Under the pieces are notes generated by a model. That model was given only the letters and a program-made list of their open reading frames with translations, had not been told where the DNA came from and did no database searches. Positions 10,562 through 20,100 of a stretch of DNA of 64,000 nucleotides are shown one piece after another (the first letter of the stretch is position 1; every line of letters begins with the position of its first letter). Made by a program: the position numbers and the translations under genes. Source of the DNA: Aureimonas endophytica (GTDB lineage: Bacteria; Pseudomonadota; Alphaproteobacteria; Rhizobiales; Rhizobiaceae); NCBI RefSeq assembly GCF_014642635.1, contig NZ_BMIQ01000007.1, positions 62,001 to 126,000 on the forward strand, given 5' to 3'.

Positions 10562-10873
10562 TCAATGATGGGCGTGGGCGTTTTCCTTACGCGTCGCCGC
10601 CGCCTTCCTGGCCGAGGCGGAGCGGGCGGCGGCCGGCCGCTTGGCCGAAGCCTCGCCCCCGAGCTGGCCGCCGCGCTTCGCCGATTCGTTCGAATCGGGA
10701 TGGCCGCGCCCGGAGCCCGACTTGTTGCCGCCGCCGGACTGCTTGTTCACCGTCGCCCAGGCCCGGCGCTCGGCTTCCTTTTCGGAAACGCCGCGGCTCT
10801 CGTAGCCGTCCGCGATATGCTCGGCCTCGCGCTTCTGCTTGTCGGTATATTTGCTCTTGTCGCCCTGGGGCAT
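10562..10873 (-). CDS. Small basic protein of the type annotated 'plasmid stabilization protein'
   Basis: 103-residue hydrophilic protein starting MPQGDKSKYTDKQKREAEHI, with YESRGVSEKEAERRAWATVN and a Gly/Ser/Lys-rich tail (GGGNKSGSGRG, then Ala/Arg repeats). This family is common and chromosomal in Hyphomicrobiales. The traditional name has no demonstrated basis, and the low-complexity tail suggests a stress or nucleic-acid-associated protein. Convergent with the transpeptidase gene. Confidence 0.7.
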   Translation of the reverse strand: MPQGDKSKYTDKQKREAEHIADGYESRGVSEKEAERRAWATVNKQSGGGNKSGSGRGHPDSNESAKRGGQLGGEASAKRPAAARSASARKAAATRKENAHAHH

Positions 10874-11066
10874 GGCAGGCCTCCTCTTGCCGGCTTCCGC
10901 TCCCGCAACGCGCCGATGCGCCTCCGGGTTCGGCTCCCGGCGAAGCTCGGGCCCCGTTCGTTCCAGAAACGTTCTTGTCCGCCCCGCCGGCTTTCGTTAG
11001 CTTGGCGACAGGTCTCGTTTGGGTTGCGTCGGCGATTGTCGACGGGTGAGGAAAGGGGGCGGAGCC

Positions 11067-11729
11067 ATGGTCTCGCGGGTGAGGACGGTCGCGTTCCAGG
11101 GCGTCGAGGCCATTCCCGTCGATGTCCAGGTGATGGTCGCCCCCGGCAAGATGGGCATGCAGATCGTCGGCCTCGCCGACAAGGCGGTGACGGAAAGCCG
11201 CGAGCGGGTGCAGGCCGCGCTCCATGCCTCCGGCCTCGCCATGCCGCCGAAGAAGGTGACGGTCAATCTCGCGCCCGCCGACCTGCCGAAGGAGGGCTCG
11301 CATTACGATCTGCCGATCGCGCTCGGGCTGATGGCGGCGCTGGGCGCGATTCCGGCGGAGGCGCTGGCCGGCTTCCTCGTGCTCGGCGAATTGTCGCTCG
11401 ACGGCACGGTCGCGCCGGTCGCCGGCGTGCTGCCGGCGGCGATGGCGGCGAATGCGGCGGGGCTCGGCCTCATCTGCCCCTTCGCCTGCGGCGCGGAAGC
11501 CGCCTGGGCCAGCGCCGACATGCCGATTCTCGCGCCGCGCAGCCTGATCCAGATGGCCAATCACTTCGCCGGGCGCCAGGCCATGGGGCAGCCCGAGCCG
11601 GCGATCCGGCAGGCGGGCGAGGCGCTGCCGGACCTTGCCGACATCAAGGGCCAATGGACGGCGAAGCGCGCGCTGGAGATCGCGGCGGCGGGCGGGCACA
11701 ATCTCCTGAGAGTGTGCTACATTAACTGA
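11067..11729 (+). pseudogene. yifB: yifB/comM (Mg-chelatase-like AAA+ ATPase), 5' part only, cut by insertion
   Basis: The N-terminal LonS5-like domain of YifB/ComM is intact for about 214 codons (VRTVAFQGVEAIPVDVQVMV through KGQWTAKRALEIAAAGGHNL). Full-length YifB is about 500 residues and continues from GGHNLL directly into the Walker A motif. Here the frame leaves the family at 11,707-11,710 and stops eight codons later (RVCYIN). The join coincides with the first copy of the 20-bp junction repeat. ComM/YifB is a branch-migration helicase used in natural transformation, and the gene is a known insertion target for genomic islands in other bacteria. The 3' part is presumably beyond the right edge. 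Confidence 0.93.
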
Positions 11730-11730
11730 G
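11707..11730 (+). repeat. Junction repeat copy 1 (left end of island, in yifB)
   Basis: CTGAGAGTGTGCTACATTAA followed by CTGA marks where yifB similarity ends. Copies with the same orientation lie at 23,956 and 40,806. The roughly 45 bp to its right also resemble the right flank of copy 2 without gaps (shared CGACCCAA and other blocks), as expected if both are the same type of element end. Interpreted as an attL-like site or transposon end. Confidence 0.75.
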
Positions 11731-11881
11731 AATATCTGGTCGACCGAAAACGACCCAACCCGGCCTTTCATCCACTTTTCGCGTCGGCCGAAAGCAGACA
11801 TCGGTCAGGTAGACAAGCTCAAGCGTCACCCGGACCGTCGATGGACCCAATGTTCAGTCGGCCTCAAGCCGAGGTCGCCGA

Positions 11882-12646
11882 TCACGCCGTCATCGATCGG
11901 GCAACGTCGGCCGCGCTGATGCCCTCGAGCGCCAGCCCGTAGCCGGTTCCTTCATCGATCAGCCTGCGGAGCGGCTGGGTGAGGGCCATGCGGGTGTAGC
12001 GGCTGGTGAGCGGCGGCAGCGCGGCGATCGTGTCGGCGATCTCGTGGGCGCGGGCGAGCAGGCGGTCGCCGACGATGATCTCGTTGACCACGCCGTAGTC
12101 CTTCGCCGTCGCGGCGTCGAGGATCTGGCGCGTCAGGAGGAAGTAGCGGCCGCGCACCGAGCCGATCGCGTGCGGCCAGAGGAGGTGCACGCCGTCACCC
12201 GGCACGATGCCGAACTCGAAGTGCGGTTTGTCCTGGAACACGGTCCCCGGAGTCGCGAGGACGATGTCGGCCAGAAGCGCGTATTCGCTGTGGAGCAGAA
12301 CCGGCCCGTTCAGAGCGGCGATCATCGGCACCTCGATGTCTAGGATGTTCGAGAGGACCTTCCGGCCCTCGCGCAGGATCTTGTCGAAGCCGCGCGGGGT
12401 GAAGAAGTCGAAGCCGTCGGGCTCGATCCTGTCCATGAAGGCGTCGCCCGTGCCGGTCAGAATGACGACGCGGTTGTCGCGATCCTCGCCGATCTCGTGG
12501 AAGAGATCGACGAACTGCTCGTGCGTATGCCCGTTGAAGACGAGCTTACCGCCTTCGGTATGAAGGGCGACCTCGAGGACGCCGTTATCCTTGCGATCGA
12601 GGCGGGCGTTCGGGAAAGCGTGGCGGTAGGCGTCGAAGCGGGCCAT
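11882..12646 (-). CDS. Crotonase-family hydrolase, 6-oxocamphor hydrolase-like
   Basis: 254-residue enoyl-CoA hydratase/isomerase-fold protein. It resembles 6-oxocamphor hydrolase, which cleaves carbon-carbon bonds in beta-diketones without CoA, more than ordinary hydratases: EVPMIAALNGPVLLHSEYAL, then FQDKPHFEFGIVPGDGVHLL, with the His and Asp that act in that enzyme, then GRYFLLTRQILDA. Start at the ATG at 12646 (MARFDAYRHAF). First complete gene of the island, just inside the junction and transcribed towards it. True substrate unknown. Confidence 0.8.
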   Translation of the reverse strand: MARFDAYRHAFPNARLDRKDNGVLEVALHTEGGKLVFNGHTHEQFVDLFHEIGEDRDNRVVILTGTGDAFMDRIEPDGFDFFTPRGFDKILREGRKVLSNILDIEVPMIAALNGPVLLHSEYALLADIVLATPGTVFQDKPHFEFGIVPGDGVHLLWPHAIGSVRGRYFLLTRQILDAATAKDYGVVNEIIVGDRLLARAHEIADTIAALPPLTSRYTRMALTQPLRRLIDEGTGYGLALEGISAADVARSMTA

Positions 12647-12745
12647 CGGGCGGATCCTTAAGCTGCGGTCCGTCCGGGCTGGACGGCTCAGCAATCAGGT
12701 ACAGGCCCGCCGGCCGCTGCGGATGACATCACGTCTTGATAAGCC

Positions 12746-13648
12746 TTATGCCCTGCCGGAATACCCTTCCGCCAAGGCCTCCTCGACGAACCCAGCGAAC
12801 TCGCGCGCCTTCGCGCTCGTCAGGCGTCCGGCCGGAAAGACCGCCCACAGGTCCACCGGCGGCAGGCTCCAGTCCGCCAGGACCCGCCGCACCGCTCCGT
12901 CGGCGAGTTCGGGTCCGAACATCCAGTCCGAGACGGCGGACAGGCCCATGCCGGCGAGCACCGCCGCCCGCAGGCCTTCGGCCGCACTCACCTTCACCCG
13001 TCCCCGCATCGCGACCGACGCCTGCTGACCGTCCCGCGTGAAGGACCAGACGTCGGGTTGCTGGCTGTAGAGCACGGCCTGGTGCGCGGCGAGATCTGCC
13101 GGCACGCTCGGCTCGCCGGCCCGGTCGAGATAGGCGGGGGTCGCGAGCACCGACCGGCGGCTGGTCGCTAGCTTGCGCGCCATGGCGGCGGAATCGGGCA
13201 GCGCGCCCATGCGCAACGACACGTCGATCCCCTCGGCCACGAGGTCGATGACGCGGTCGTCGAGGATGACGTCTATCTCGAGATCGGGATGCCGGTCGAG
13301 GAAGTGCGGCAGGAGCGGCACGACATGGAGCCGCGCGAAGGTCGTGGCGGCCGAAACGCGCAAGGTGCCCGTCAGACCCGCCCCCACGCCGCGGGCGGCG
13401 AGTTCCGCCTCGTCCGCCTCGCGAAGCGCGGCCTTGGCGCGCTCGTAGTAGCGCTGGCCGGCCTCCGTCGGTGTCAGGCCGTGCGTCGACCGGATCAGGA
13501 GGCTCACCTGAAGCCGGGCCTCGAGCTGCGCGATCGTCTTCGACACGGCCGGCTGGCCGACATGGAGCTGGCGCGCGGCCGCCGAGAACGATCCCGTCTC
13601 CACGACGCGCACGAGTGTCGCCATCGCCTGATACCGATCCATCGCCAT
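12746..13648 (-). CDS. LysR-type transcriptional regulator
   Basis: 300 residues with the standard LysR layout: winged helix-turn-helix at residues 5-65 (VVETGSFSAAARQLHVGQPA) and a co-inducer-binding domain after residue 90. It is divergent from the GST/peroxiredoxin/SDR operon with 90 bp between starts, which strongly suggests it controls that operon. The inducer is not known. Confidence 0.9.
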   Translation of the reverse strand: MAMDRYQAMATLVRVVETGSFSAAARQLHVGQPAVSKTIAQLEARLQVSLLIRSTHGLTPTEAGQRYYERAKAALREADEAELAARGVGAGLTGTLRVSAATTFARLHVVPLLPHFLDRHPDLEIDVILDDRVIDLVAEGIDVSLRMGALPDSAAMARKLATSRRSVLATPAYLDRAGEPSVPADLAAHQAVLYSQQPDVWSFTRDGQQASVAMRGRVKVSAAEGLRAAVLAGMGLSAVSDWMFGPELADGAVRRVLADWSLPPVDLWAVFPAGRLTSAKAREFAGFVEEALAEGYSGRA

Positions 13649-13738
13649 TCCTCCACGGAATAGGCCTTATCCCTCGAGCCCGACTGCCGTGTCGAGCCTG
13701 GAACGGGCATCTCTTCCTCACCCAACGAGGAGCCCGCG

Positions 13739-14359
13739 ATGCTGACCGTCTACGCTTATTCCACCCCGAACAGCATCAAGGTTCCGATCGCGCTGGAAGA
13801 GCTCGGCCTCGACTACGACCTTCTCGCCGTCAACGTGCGCAAGGGCGAGCAGAAGGCGCCGGACTTCCTCGCCCTCAACCCCAACGGCAAGGTGCCGGTG
13901 CTCGTCGACGGCGAGTTCGTGCTCGCCGATTCCGCCGCGATCCTCGTTCACCTTGCGGAGACGACCGGACGCCTCCTGCCTGCCGATGGCTTGAAGCGGG
14001 CCCGCGTCTTCGAGCAGCTCTTCTTCCACGCCTCGGCCCTCAGCCCGGCCTTCGGCCAGGCCGGCTTCTTCCAGCGCCTCGCCGCCGAGCCGCAGCCGAT
14101 CGCGATCGAGCGCTTCTCTAACGAGGCGAAGCGGACACTGTCGGTGCTCGACGGTGTCCTGGCCCGGCGCCGCTTCGCGGCCGGCCCCGACTTCACCATC
14201 GCCGACATCGCCCATTTCGGCTGGCTCTGGCGCCGCGAGTTCGCCGGCGTCGATCTCGATGCCGCGCCGAACGTCGCCCGCTGGTACGCCGAAGTCGAGG
14301 CCCGACCGGCCGTCCAGCGTGCCATCGCCCGCACCACCGCTCTCGCCTCCGCAGCCTGA
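13739..14359 (+). CDS. Glutathione S-transferase
   Basis: 206 residues. N-terminal thioredoxin-like domain with LTVYAYSTPNSIKVPIALEE, the cis-Pro NPNGKVPVL motif and the Ser-containing ADSAAILVHL motif that binds glutathione. The C-terminal all-helical domain contains the GPDFTIADIAHFGWLWR N-capping motif. Cytosolic; conjugates or reduces electrophiles. First gene of a four-gene operon divergent from the LysR regulator. Confidence 0.92.
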   Translation: MLTVYAYSTPNSIKVPIALEELGLDYDLLAVNVRKGEQKAPDFLALNPNGKVPVLVDGEFVLADSAAILVHLAETTGRLLPADGLKRARVFEQLFFHASALSPAFGQAGFFQRLAAEPQPIAIERFSNEAKRTLSVLDGVLARRRFAAGPDFTIADIAHFGWLWRREFAGVDLDAAPNVARWYAEVEARPAVQRAIARTTALASAA

Positions 14360-14385
14360 ACCCCATCCAACCAAGGAGACATCCC

Positions 14386-15060
14386 ATGACCCTTCAAGCC
14401 AAGCTCGACGCCTTCAAGGCCGACTTCGAAGCGGGCAAGCCGCCCTACAACGTCCCACCCGCGGTGATCGAGACGATGCACCGCGCGACCGCGGAGCTGA
14501 TCGCAAGCGGCGCGGCCGACCGGGCGCTGAAGGCCGGCGACAAGGCGCCGTCCTTCCAGCTCGCCGATGCGTCGGGCAAGGTTCATGCCTCCGCCGACCT
14601 CCTGGCGAAGGGCCCCCTTGTCGTCAGCTTCTATCGCGGCGTCTGGTGCCCCTACTGCAACATGGAACTCCAGGCCCTCCAGGACGCCCTTCCCTCGTTC
14701 GAGGCGCTGGGCGTAAGCCTCGTGGCCATCTCGCCCCAGACGGCAGCCAACAGCCGGAAGTCGGTGACGAAGAACGCGCTCGGCTTCCCGATCCTCGTCG
14801 ATCCGCACAACGACGTCGCCGCCGCCTTCGGCCTGCGCTTTGCGCTCCCCGACTATCTCGTCGACCTCTACAAGGCGCTGAAGAACGATCTGCCCGCCTT
14901 CAACGGCGACCCGAGCTGGACGCTGCCGATGCCGGCCCGCTTCGTGATCGGTCAGGACGGGACGATCCTCTACGCCGAGGTGAACCCGGACTACACCAGG
15001 CGCCCCGAGCCGGCGGACATGCTGCCCGCCATCCGTCGCGCCGCCCTCCTGCCGGCTTGA
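14386..15060 (+). CDS. Peroxiredoxin-like AhpC/TSA family protein
   Basis: 224-residue thioredoxin-fold protein with the FYRGVWCPYC active-site segment (two Cys in a CPYC arrangement) and the downstream PARFVIGQDGTILY strand. Its long N-terminal helical extension (first 45 residues) is typical of the subgroup found beside GST and SDR genes. Likely reduces peroxides or disulfides. Preceded by AAGGAG and 26 bp after the GST stop. Confidence 0.87.
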   Translation: MTLQAKLDAFKADFEAGKPPYNVPPAVIETMHRATAELIASGAADRALKAGDKAPSFQLADASGKVHASADLLAKGPLVVSFYRGVWCPYCNMELQALQDALPSFEALGVSLVAISPQTAANSRKSVTKNALGFPILVDPHNDVAAAFGLRFALPDYLVDLYKALKNDLPAFNGDPSWTLPMPARFVIGQDGTILYAEVNPDYTRRPEPADMLPAIRRAALLPA

Positions 15061-15082
15061 TCGCCTATCCCCGGAGATCGCC

Positions 15083-15799
15083 ATGTTTCGTACCTTTCTT
15101 GTGACCGGTGCCAGCAAGGGCATCGGCCTCGCGCTCGCGCAGCGTCTGACCTGTGACGGGCACCGCGTCGTCGGACTGGCGCGCGGCCCCTCGCCGGACT
15201 TTCCCGGCGAACTCATCTCGGTCGATCTCGGCGACGGCGAGGCGACGGGGCGCGTCCTCGCCGATCTTGCCGAGCGCATTCCCTTCGACGGGGTCGTCAA
15301 CAATGTCGGCCTCGTGCGCCCGCAGCGCCTTGGCTCGATCGAACTGCCGGCGCTCGATGAGGTGTTGCGGCTCAATCTCCACCCCGCGGTACAGACAGCT
15401 CAGGCGCTGCTTCCGGGCATGAAAGCCCGAAGCTGGGGCCGGATCGTCAACATCTCCAGCCTGACGGTTCTCGGAGCGGTCGAGCGAACCGCCTATGCCG
15501 CGGCGAAAGCGGCGCTCGTCAGCTTCGGCCGTAGCTGGGCGCTCGAACTCGCGACGACCGGCATCACGGTCAACACCGTGGCGCCCGGTCCGACCGAGAC
15601 CGAGCTCTTCCGGGCGAACAACCCACCGGGCAGCGAGGGCGAGCGACGGTATCTCTCGGCCGTTCCGATGGCACGGTTCGGCCGCCCGGACGAGATCGCC
15701 GCCGCGATCGCGTTCCTCCTGTCCGACGACGCCGGCTTTGTCACCGGACAGACCATCCACGTCGACGGCGGCGCCTCGATCGGCAAGTCCGCCTTTTGA
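15083..15799 (+). CDS. Short-chain dehydrogenase/reductase
   Basis: 238 residues. Rossmann TGASKGIGLAL at residues 8-18, NNVG motif at about 73, catalytic Ser (ISSLTVLGA) and YAAAK at 138-142, and a C-terminal VDGGASIGK stretch. A complete classical SDR using NAD(P)H. Third gene of the oxidative-stress operon, 22 bp downstream of the peroxiredoxin-like gene. Substrate unknown; probably carbonyl reduction. Confidence 0.9.
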   Translation: MFRTFLVTGASKGIGLALAQRLTCDGHRVVGLARGPSPDFPGELISVDLGDGEATGRVLADLAERIPFDGVVNNVGLVRPQRLGSIELPALDEVLRLNLHPAVQTAQALLPGMKARSWGRIVNISSLTVLGAVERTAYAAAKAALVSFGRSWALELATTGITVNTVAPGPTETELFRANNPPGSEGERRYLSAVPMARFGRPDEIAAAIAFLLSDDAGFVTGQTIHVDGGASIGKSAF

Positions 15800-15824
15800 C
15801 ACCATCTCGAAACAGGAGGATCAC

Positions 15825-16511
15825 ATGACCCACAAATCTGTGCTCGTCGTCGGGGCGTCCCGAGGGCTGGGGTTTGCATTGGCCGAAGAATGGCTCCGAC
15901 GCGGTTGGCAGGTCGTCGCCACCGAGCGCAGCCGGTCGGACAAGCTGTCCACGCTTGGCGACCGGTATCCCGGCCGTCTCACGGTCGAAACCACCGACAT
16001 CAACGATGCAGCCAGCATCCGCGCACTCGACGAGCGTCTGGCGGATCGCCGGCTCGACGTCCTGTTCATCAACGCCGGCATCGCCCGCGCCATCAAGGAG
16101 AGCCCGGCGACCGCAAGCGAGGGCGACTTCTTGGACATGATGTTGACCAACGCCTTCTCGCCGGTGCGGGCGGCGGAGATGTTGCGTGGCCGCGTCCCCG
16201 CAGGCGGTACGATCGCGATCATGACGTCCGAGCTCGGCAGCATCGCAAATGCGTCGGGCGGCTGGCAGCTCTATTCCTCCAGCAAGGCCGCGCTCAACAT
16301 GCTGATGAAGGGCTATGCTGCGAAGAACGCCGACGACGGCCACACGCTGCTGCTCGTTGCGCCCGGCTGGGTTCGGACCGAGATGGGCGGCGGCGACGCC
16401 ACCCTGTCGGTCGAGGAGAGCATTCCGCTCGTCGTCGACATGATCGAGGCCAACCGCGGCCGGCCCGGTCTGCGCTACGTCGATCGCTTCGACGAGACGT
16501 TGCCCTGGTAA
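15825..16511 (+). CDS. Short-chain dehydrogenase/reductase (CsgA-type)
   Basis: 228 residues. VVGASRGLGFALAEEWL cofactor loop at residues 8-24, NAGIA near 80, catalytic MTSELGS and YSSSKAALN motifs, and APGWVRTEMGG typical of the C-factor/sniffer-like SDRs. The ATG at 15825 follows AGGAGG by 5 bp. Last gene of the operon started by GST. Function beyond NAD(P)-linked carbonyl chemistry is not evident. Confidence 0.88.
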   Translation: MTHKSVLVVGASRGLGFALAEEWLRRGWQVVATERSRSDKLSTLGDRYPGRLTVETTDINDAASIRALDERLADRRLDVLFINAGIARAIKESPATASEGDFLDMMLTNAFSPVRAAEMLRGRVPAGGTIAIMTSELGSIANASGGWQLYSSSKAALNMLMKGYAAKNADDGHTLLLVAPGWVRTEMGGGDATLSVEESIPLVVDMIEANRGRPGLRYVDRFDETLPW

Positions 16512-16646
16512 GCGGCAAGAGAGGCGGACGGTCCGAACCGTCCATCCGCTTTCGACCCAACTCTGCCCTACCGTATCTACTCCACCATACCCAAAAGCGG
16601 ACATAGCTTCGCTTCAGCTCACGATCCTGCCCGCCGCTGTTTTTGA

Positions 16647-16853
16647 TCAGTTTCTCGCCGTACCATTGGCTGTGCGCTTCGCTGCATCGCCCGGACCGTC
16701 ATCTGTATCCGTCACGACATCGAGCCGTCGCAGTAATTCGGCGAGCTGGTCAGGCATCGCCGTGTCGACACGGTGAACCGTGCAGTGACGCATGACCTCG
16801 CGAACCTTGGATTGGATGGCGGGAGCCGGAACGGCTCGAACGGGTTGGCGCAT
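16647..16853 (-). CDS. NepR-like small protein (possible anti-sigma factor)
   Basis: 68 residues with a central helix pair IQSKVREVMRHCTVHRVDTA and MPDQLAELLRRLDVV. The second part matches the xPDxLxxLLxxLD pattern of NepR, the anti-sigma factor of the alphaproteobacterial general stress response that sequesters EcfG until PhyR is phosphorylated. It is downstream on the same strand of an HWE-family sensor kinase and a single-domain response regulator, the usual company of NepR proteins. No EcfG or PhyR is nearby. Confidence is limited by short length. Confidence 0.5.
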   Translation of the reverse strand: MRQPVRAVPAPAIQSKVREVMRHCTVHRVDTAMPDQLAELLRRLDVVTDTDDGPGDAAKRTANGTARN

Positions 16854-17116
16854 ATCGAACTCCTACGCCGCCCCAGTACCAGACCGCGCTTCTGTTGTGT
16901 GGTATCGATGTCTCGAAGCGCAAGCTGAGTGTGGTCCGCTCATACCCCATGTGGGTGCGGATGGCCGGAGAATGGTGGGACGGTGCCGTGCATCGATCGA
17001 CCCGCCGCCCCGACAGCTTGCGTCACATCTGTCAAGCCACGATGTGGGGGGCGAGGCAATCCAATGTAAGGGGCCGTGGTCCTGATGCCTTTTGGCGTCG
17101 GTACCAACGCGCGCTT

Positions 17117-20100
17117 TCATGCCGTGTCGTCGGCCTGCAATTCTCCGAGCGGAGCCGTGAGCCTGCACCGCAAGCCGCCCGCCGCGTACTCGATCTGCGA
17201 TGTGCCTGTTGCCGATCCAGACAGACCCATCTCAATCAGCCGGGTTCCAAAGCTTCTCCGCGTCGGGGCCACGACCGGCGGCCCGCCGACCTCACACCAT
17301 TCTATCGAGAGTTGCGGTTCGCCCGACGGCTCGTCGTTGTTGAGGTCCCAGCGGATATCAACATGGCCATCATCGACCGACAGGGCACCGTACTTGCCGG
17401 CGTTGGTCGCCAACTCGTGGATCACCAGCGACAAGGAAAGCGCTGCCTTCTCCCCGATCAGAACGTCCGGTCCTGCAAGGCGGATGCGTTCGCCCGCATC
17501 GTGCAGTGACGTTGCCGCCGACACGATGGCCCGAACCATGCCGGCGTCGCGCTGCCCTGCCAGAATGATATCGTGCGCTCGCGACAGAGCCTGGATGCGG
17601 TCTGCCAGTGTTTTGCGGGCCGTGGCGACGTCGGGCGAGACGCGCAGAGTCTGCCCGACGATGGACGACATGACGGCGATCGTGTTCTTCATGCGGTGCG
17701 ACAGCTCGCGGTTCAGAACCATCTGACGCGCTTCGGCTTGGTGCCTCGCGACAGAGAGCTGCGTGCGACCAGCGGCATCACGCAGGAATGCCGTGTCCTC
17801 ATCGGTCCAGTCCCGCAACCCGGCGAAGTGGACGATGGCGATACCCACCAAGCGACCACGCTCCATGATCGGAAGGTTGACGAGTGAACGAATGCCGAGC
17901 GCCTCCAACGCCTCCGCGCCACGACCCTTCGTTCGCGGATCGGTTCGCACGTCGCGTACGACGACGGTCGCGCCTCGCGTCAGGTCCTCGACGTAGGAGC
18001 CGAAGGTGCGGAAGCTGTGCTTGCCTTCAATGCTCGCCACATCCGGTGCGCACCAGTCCACGTCGATCGTGACGGTCTCACGGTCCGGGTCGACGACGCC
18101 GAAGCACACCCGTGACGCCTCGAAGATTTCGCCGATGATCTCGGACGAGGCACGCGTTGAAGCGGCGATGTCGACCGCATCGCGTAGGTGATCGCCCAGT
18201 TGCAGGAGGGCGCTGCGGCGCAGTTCCGAGCGCACGCGATCCGTGACCTCCATAAAGATCACCGTGAAGCGATCGGCGCCGGCCGGCTGAGCGACGCCAT
18301 CGTACCAGCGGTCCAGCGTGCCGACGCGGCGCGTGAAGCGGATCGCCAGACCCGTCTCGACAACGCCGGCGAACTCGTTGATCCACTCGTCCTCAACGTC
18401 AGGGATGGCCTCGCGTACGGTGCGGCCGATCACGCTCGCCGGGTCGATGCCGATTAGATCTCCCCAAGCCCGGTTGACCTCCTCGTAACGCCAGTCCACG
18501 ACACGGCCGATCTCGTCGCGAATGACCCGGCCCAGAAGGAACCCTTCCTGAAGGTTCTCGAACAGGCCCCGCCACTTCGCTTCGCTGTCCAGAAGCGCCT
18601 GCTCGGCCGCCTTGCGGGCCGTGATGTCGCGGACGAGTCCCGTGAAGCGCGCCGGCTTGCCGTTCTCGTCCAGTTCCACCTCGGCTTTGCGTAAGATCCA
18701 GCGGACCTCGCCTGTATCGGCGCGCCGAATGCGGTATTCGACATCGACGGACGCTTCGCCCGACCGGCGACTTGCCGCATGCGAAACAAGATGTTGGTCC
18801 TCCGGCAGGATCAGCGCCTCGAAGTCTCGAGGATCGCGCGTGGCCTGGTGCTCCATGCCGAAGATGCGCGAGAACTCCGGCGTACCCTCCAGGCGGTTCG
18901 CCACGATATCCACTGTGAACGGCCCGACACCGCCAACTGCCTGGGCATGGAGAAGCTGCCGCTCCAGTTCGCGCAACCGCAGGCCGTCGAGGTGCTGGTC
19001 GGTGCGGTCGCGCACGATCTTGATGAAGCCAAGATGCTCGCCGTCGTCGCCCATCAGCGGCATCATGTTGCCGCTGGCGTAGAAGCGTGAGCCGTCCTTG
19101 CGCAGGTGCCACCGCTCGTCCACCGCCGAGCCCTCTCGCAGAGACGTCGACATCTCGAAGCCGACACGGTCGATGGCGCGGTCCTCCGGCGTGAAGAAGC
19201 GCTCGGCGTCCTGCCCGCGGATTTCGTCCGCCGACCAGCCGAAGATCCGCTCGGCGCCCGTGTTCCACTCGGTGATCACACCTGCCTTGTCCGTGACAAC
19301 GACACCGAACTCGGTGACGCTCTCGAATGTCTGGCGGTAGCGCGTCTCAGCCTGCTTGAGGGCGCGCCGCGTGCGCACTTCGGCGACGTCGCCGAAGGCG
19401 GACGCCACCAGCCCGGCCAGCATCTGCGTCATGACCACATCACGGGGCGCGAAGGCATCGGGTCGTCCCGACTGGACCTTGAGCGCGCCGATCGGCTCGC
19501 CGCGGCGCGTGACCGGGACGACGATCATGGAGCGGATCCCCAGGCCGACGGCTCGGGAATGGTCCATGGTCGGGTCGATCAGGGTGTCAGGACAGTAGAG
19601 CGGTCGTTCCGTGCGCACCGCTTCCCCGGACAGGGTCTCCCCCATCGGCAGGCGCACGCCCTTGTACTGCGCGGACGTTCCCGACACCGTGTCGTAGACG
19701 AGATCGCCGCCGTCGCGCAGTTCCACCACCGTCCCGTCGGCGGCATCGACAACCCGCAACGCCCCGTCGGTGATGGCCTGGAACACGACCGAGAGGTCGG
19801 CCGCCGCACTCGCAACCGCCTGCTGGGTCGCGATCAGGGCTTCCAGGCGTGCCGCCTCGGCCAGCGCCACCTGCCGGTCCGCTTCGCGCCGCTCCACCGC
19901 TCGCCGAAGGTCGAGTTGCGCCATGACCTGATTGGCCAGAGCCCGCAGGGCCGTGCGCTGGGGTTCCGTCAGGCCCCCCGGACGCGGAGCCTTGTCGATG
20001 ACGCAAAGCGTCCCGAGCGTCTGGCCCTCGGCGGTCCGCAGCGGTGCGCCGGCATAGAAGCGGATGAACGGCTCGCTCGTCACCAACGGATTTGCCGCGG

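Noticed and set aside
16895-17010. CGIDVSKRKLSVV peptide resembling the N-terminus of IS110 transposases.
   Set aside because: Only about a dozen residues match, the following sequence does not, and the DEDD pattern is absent. Too short to call an insertion sequence remnant.
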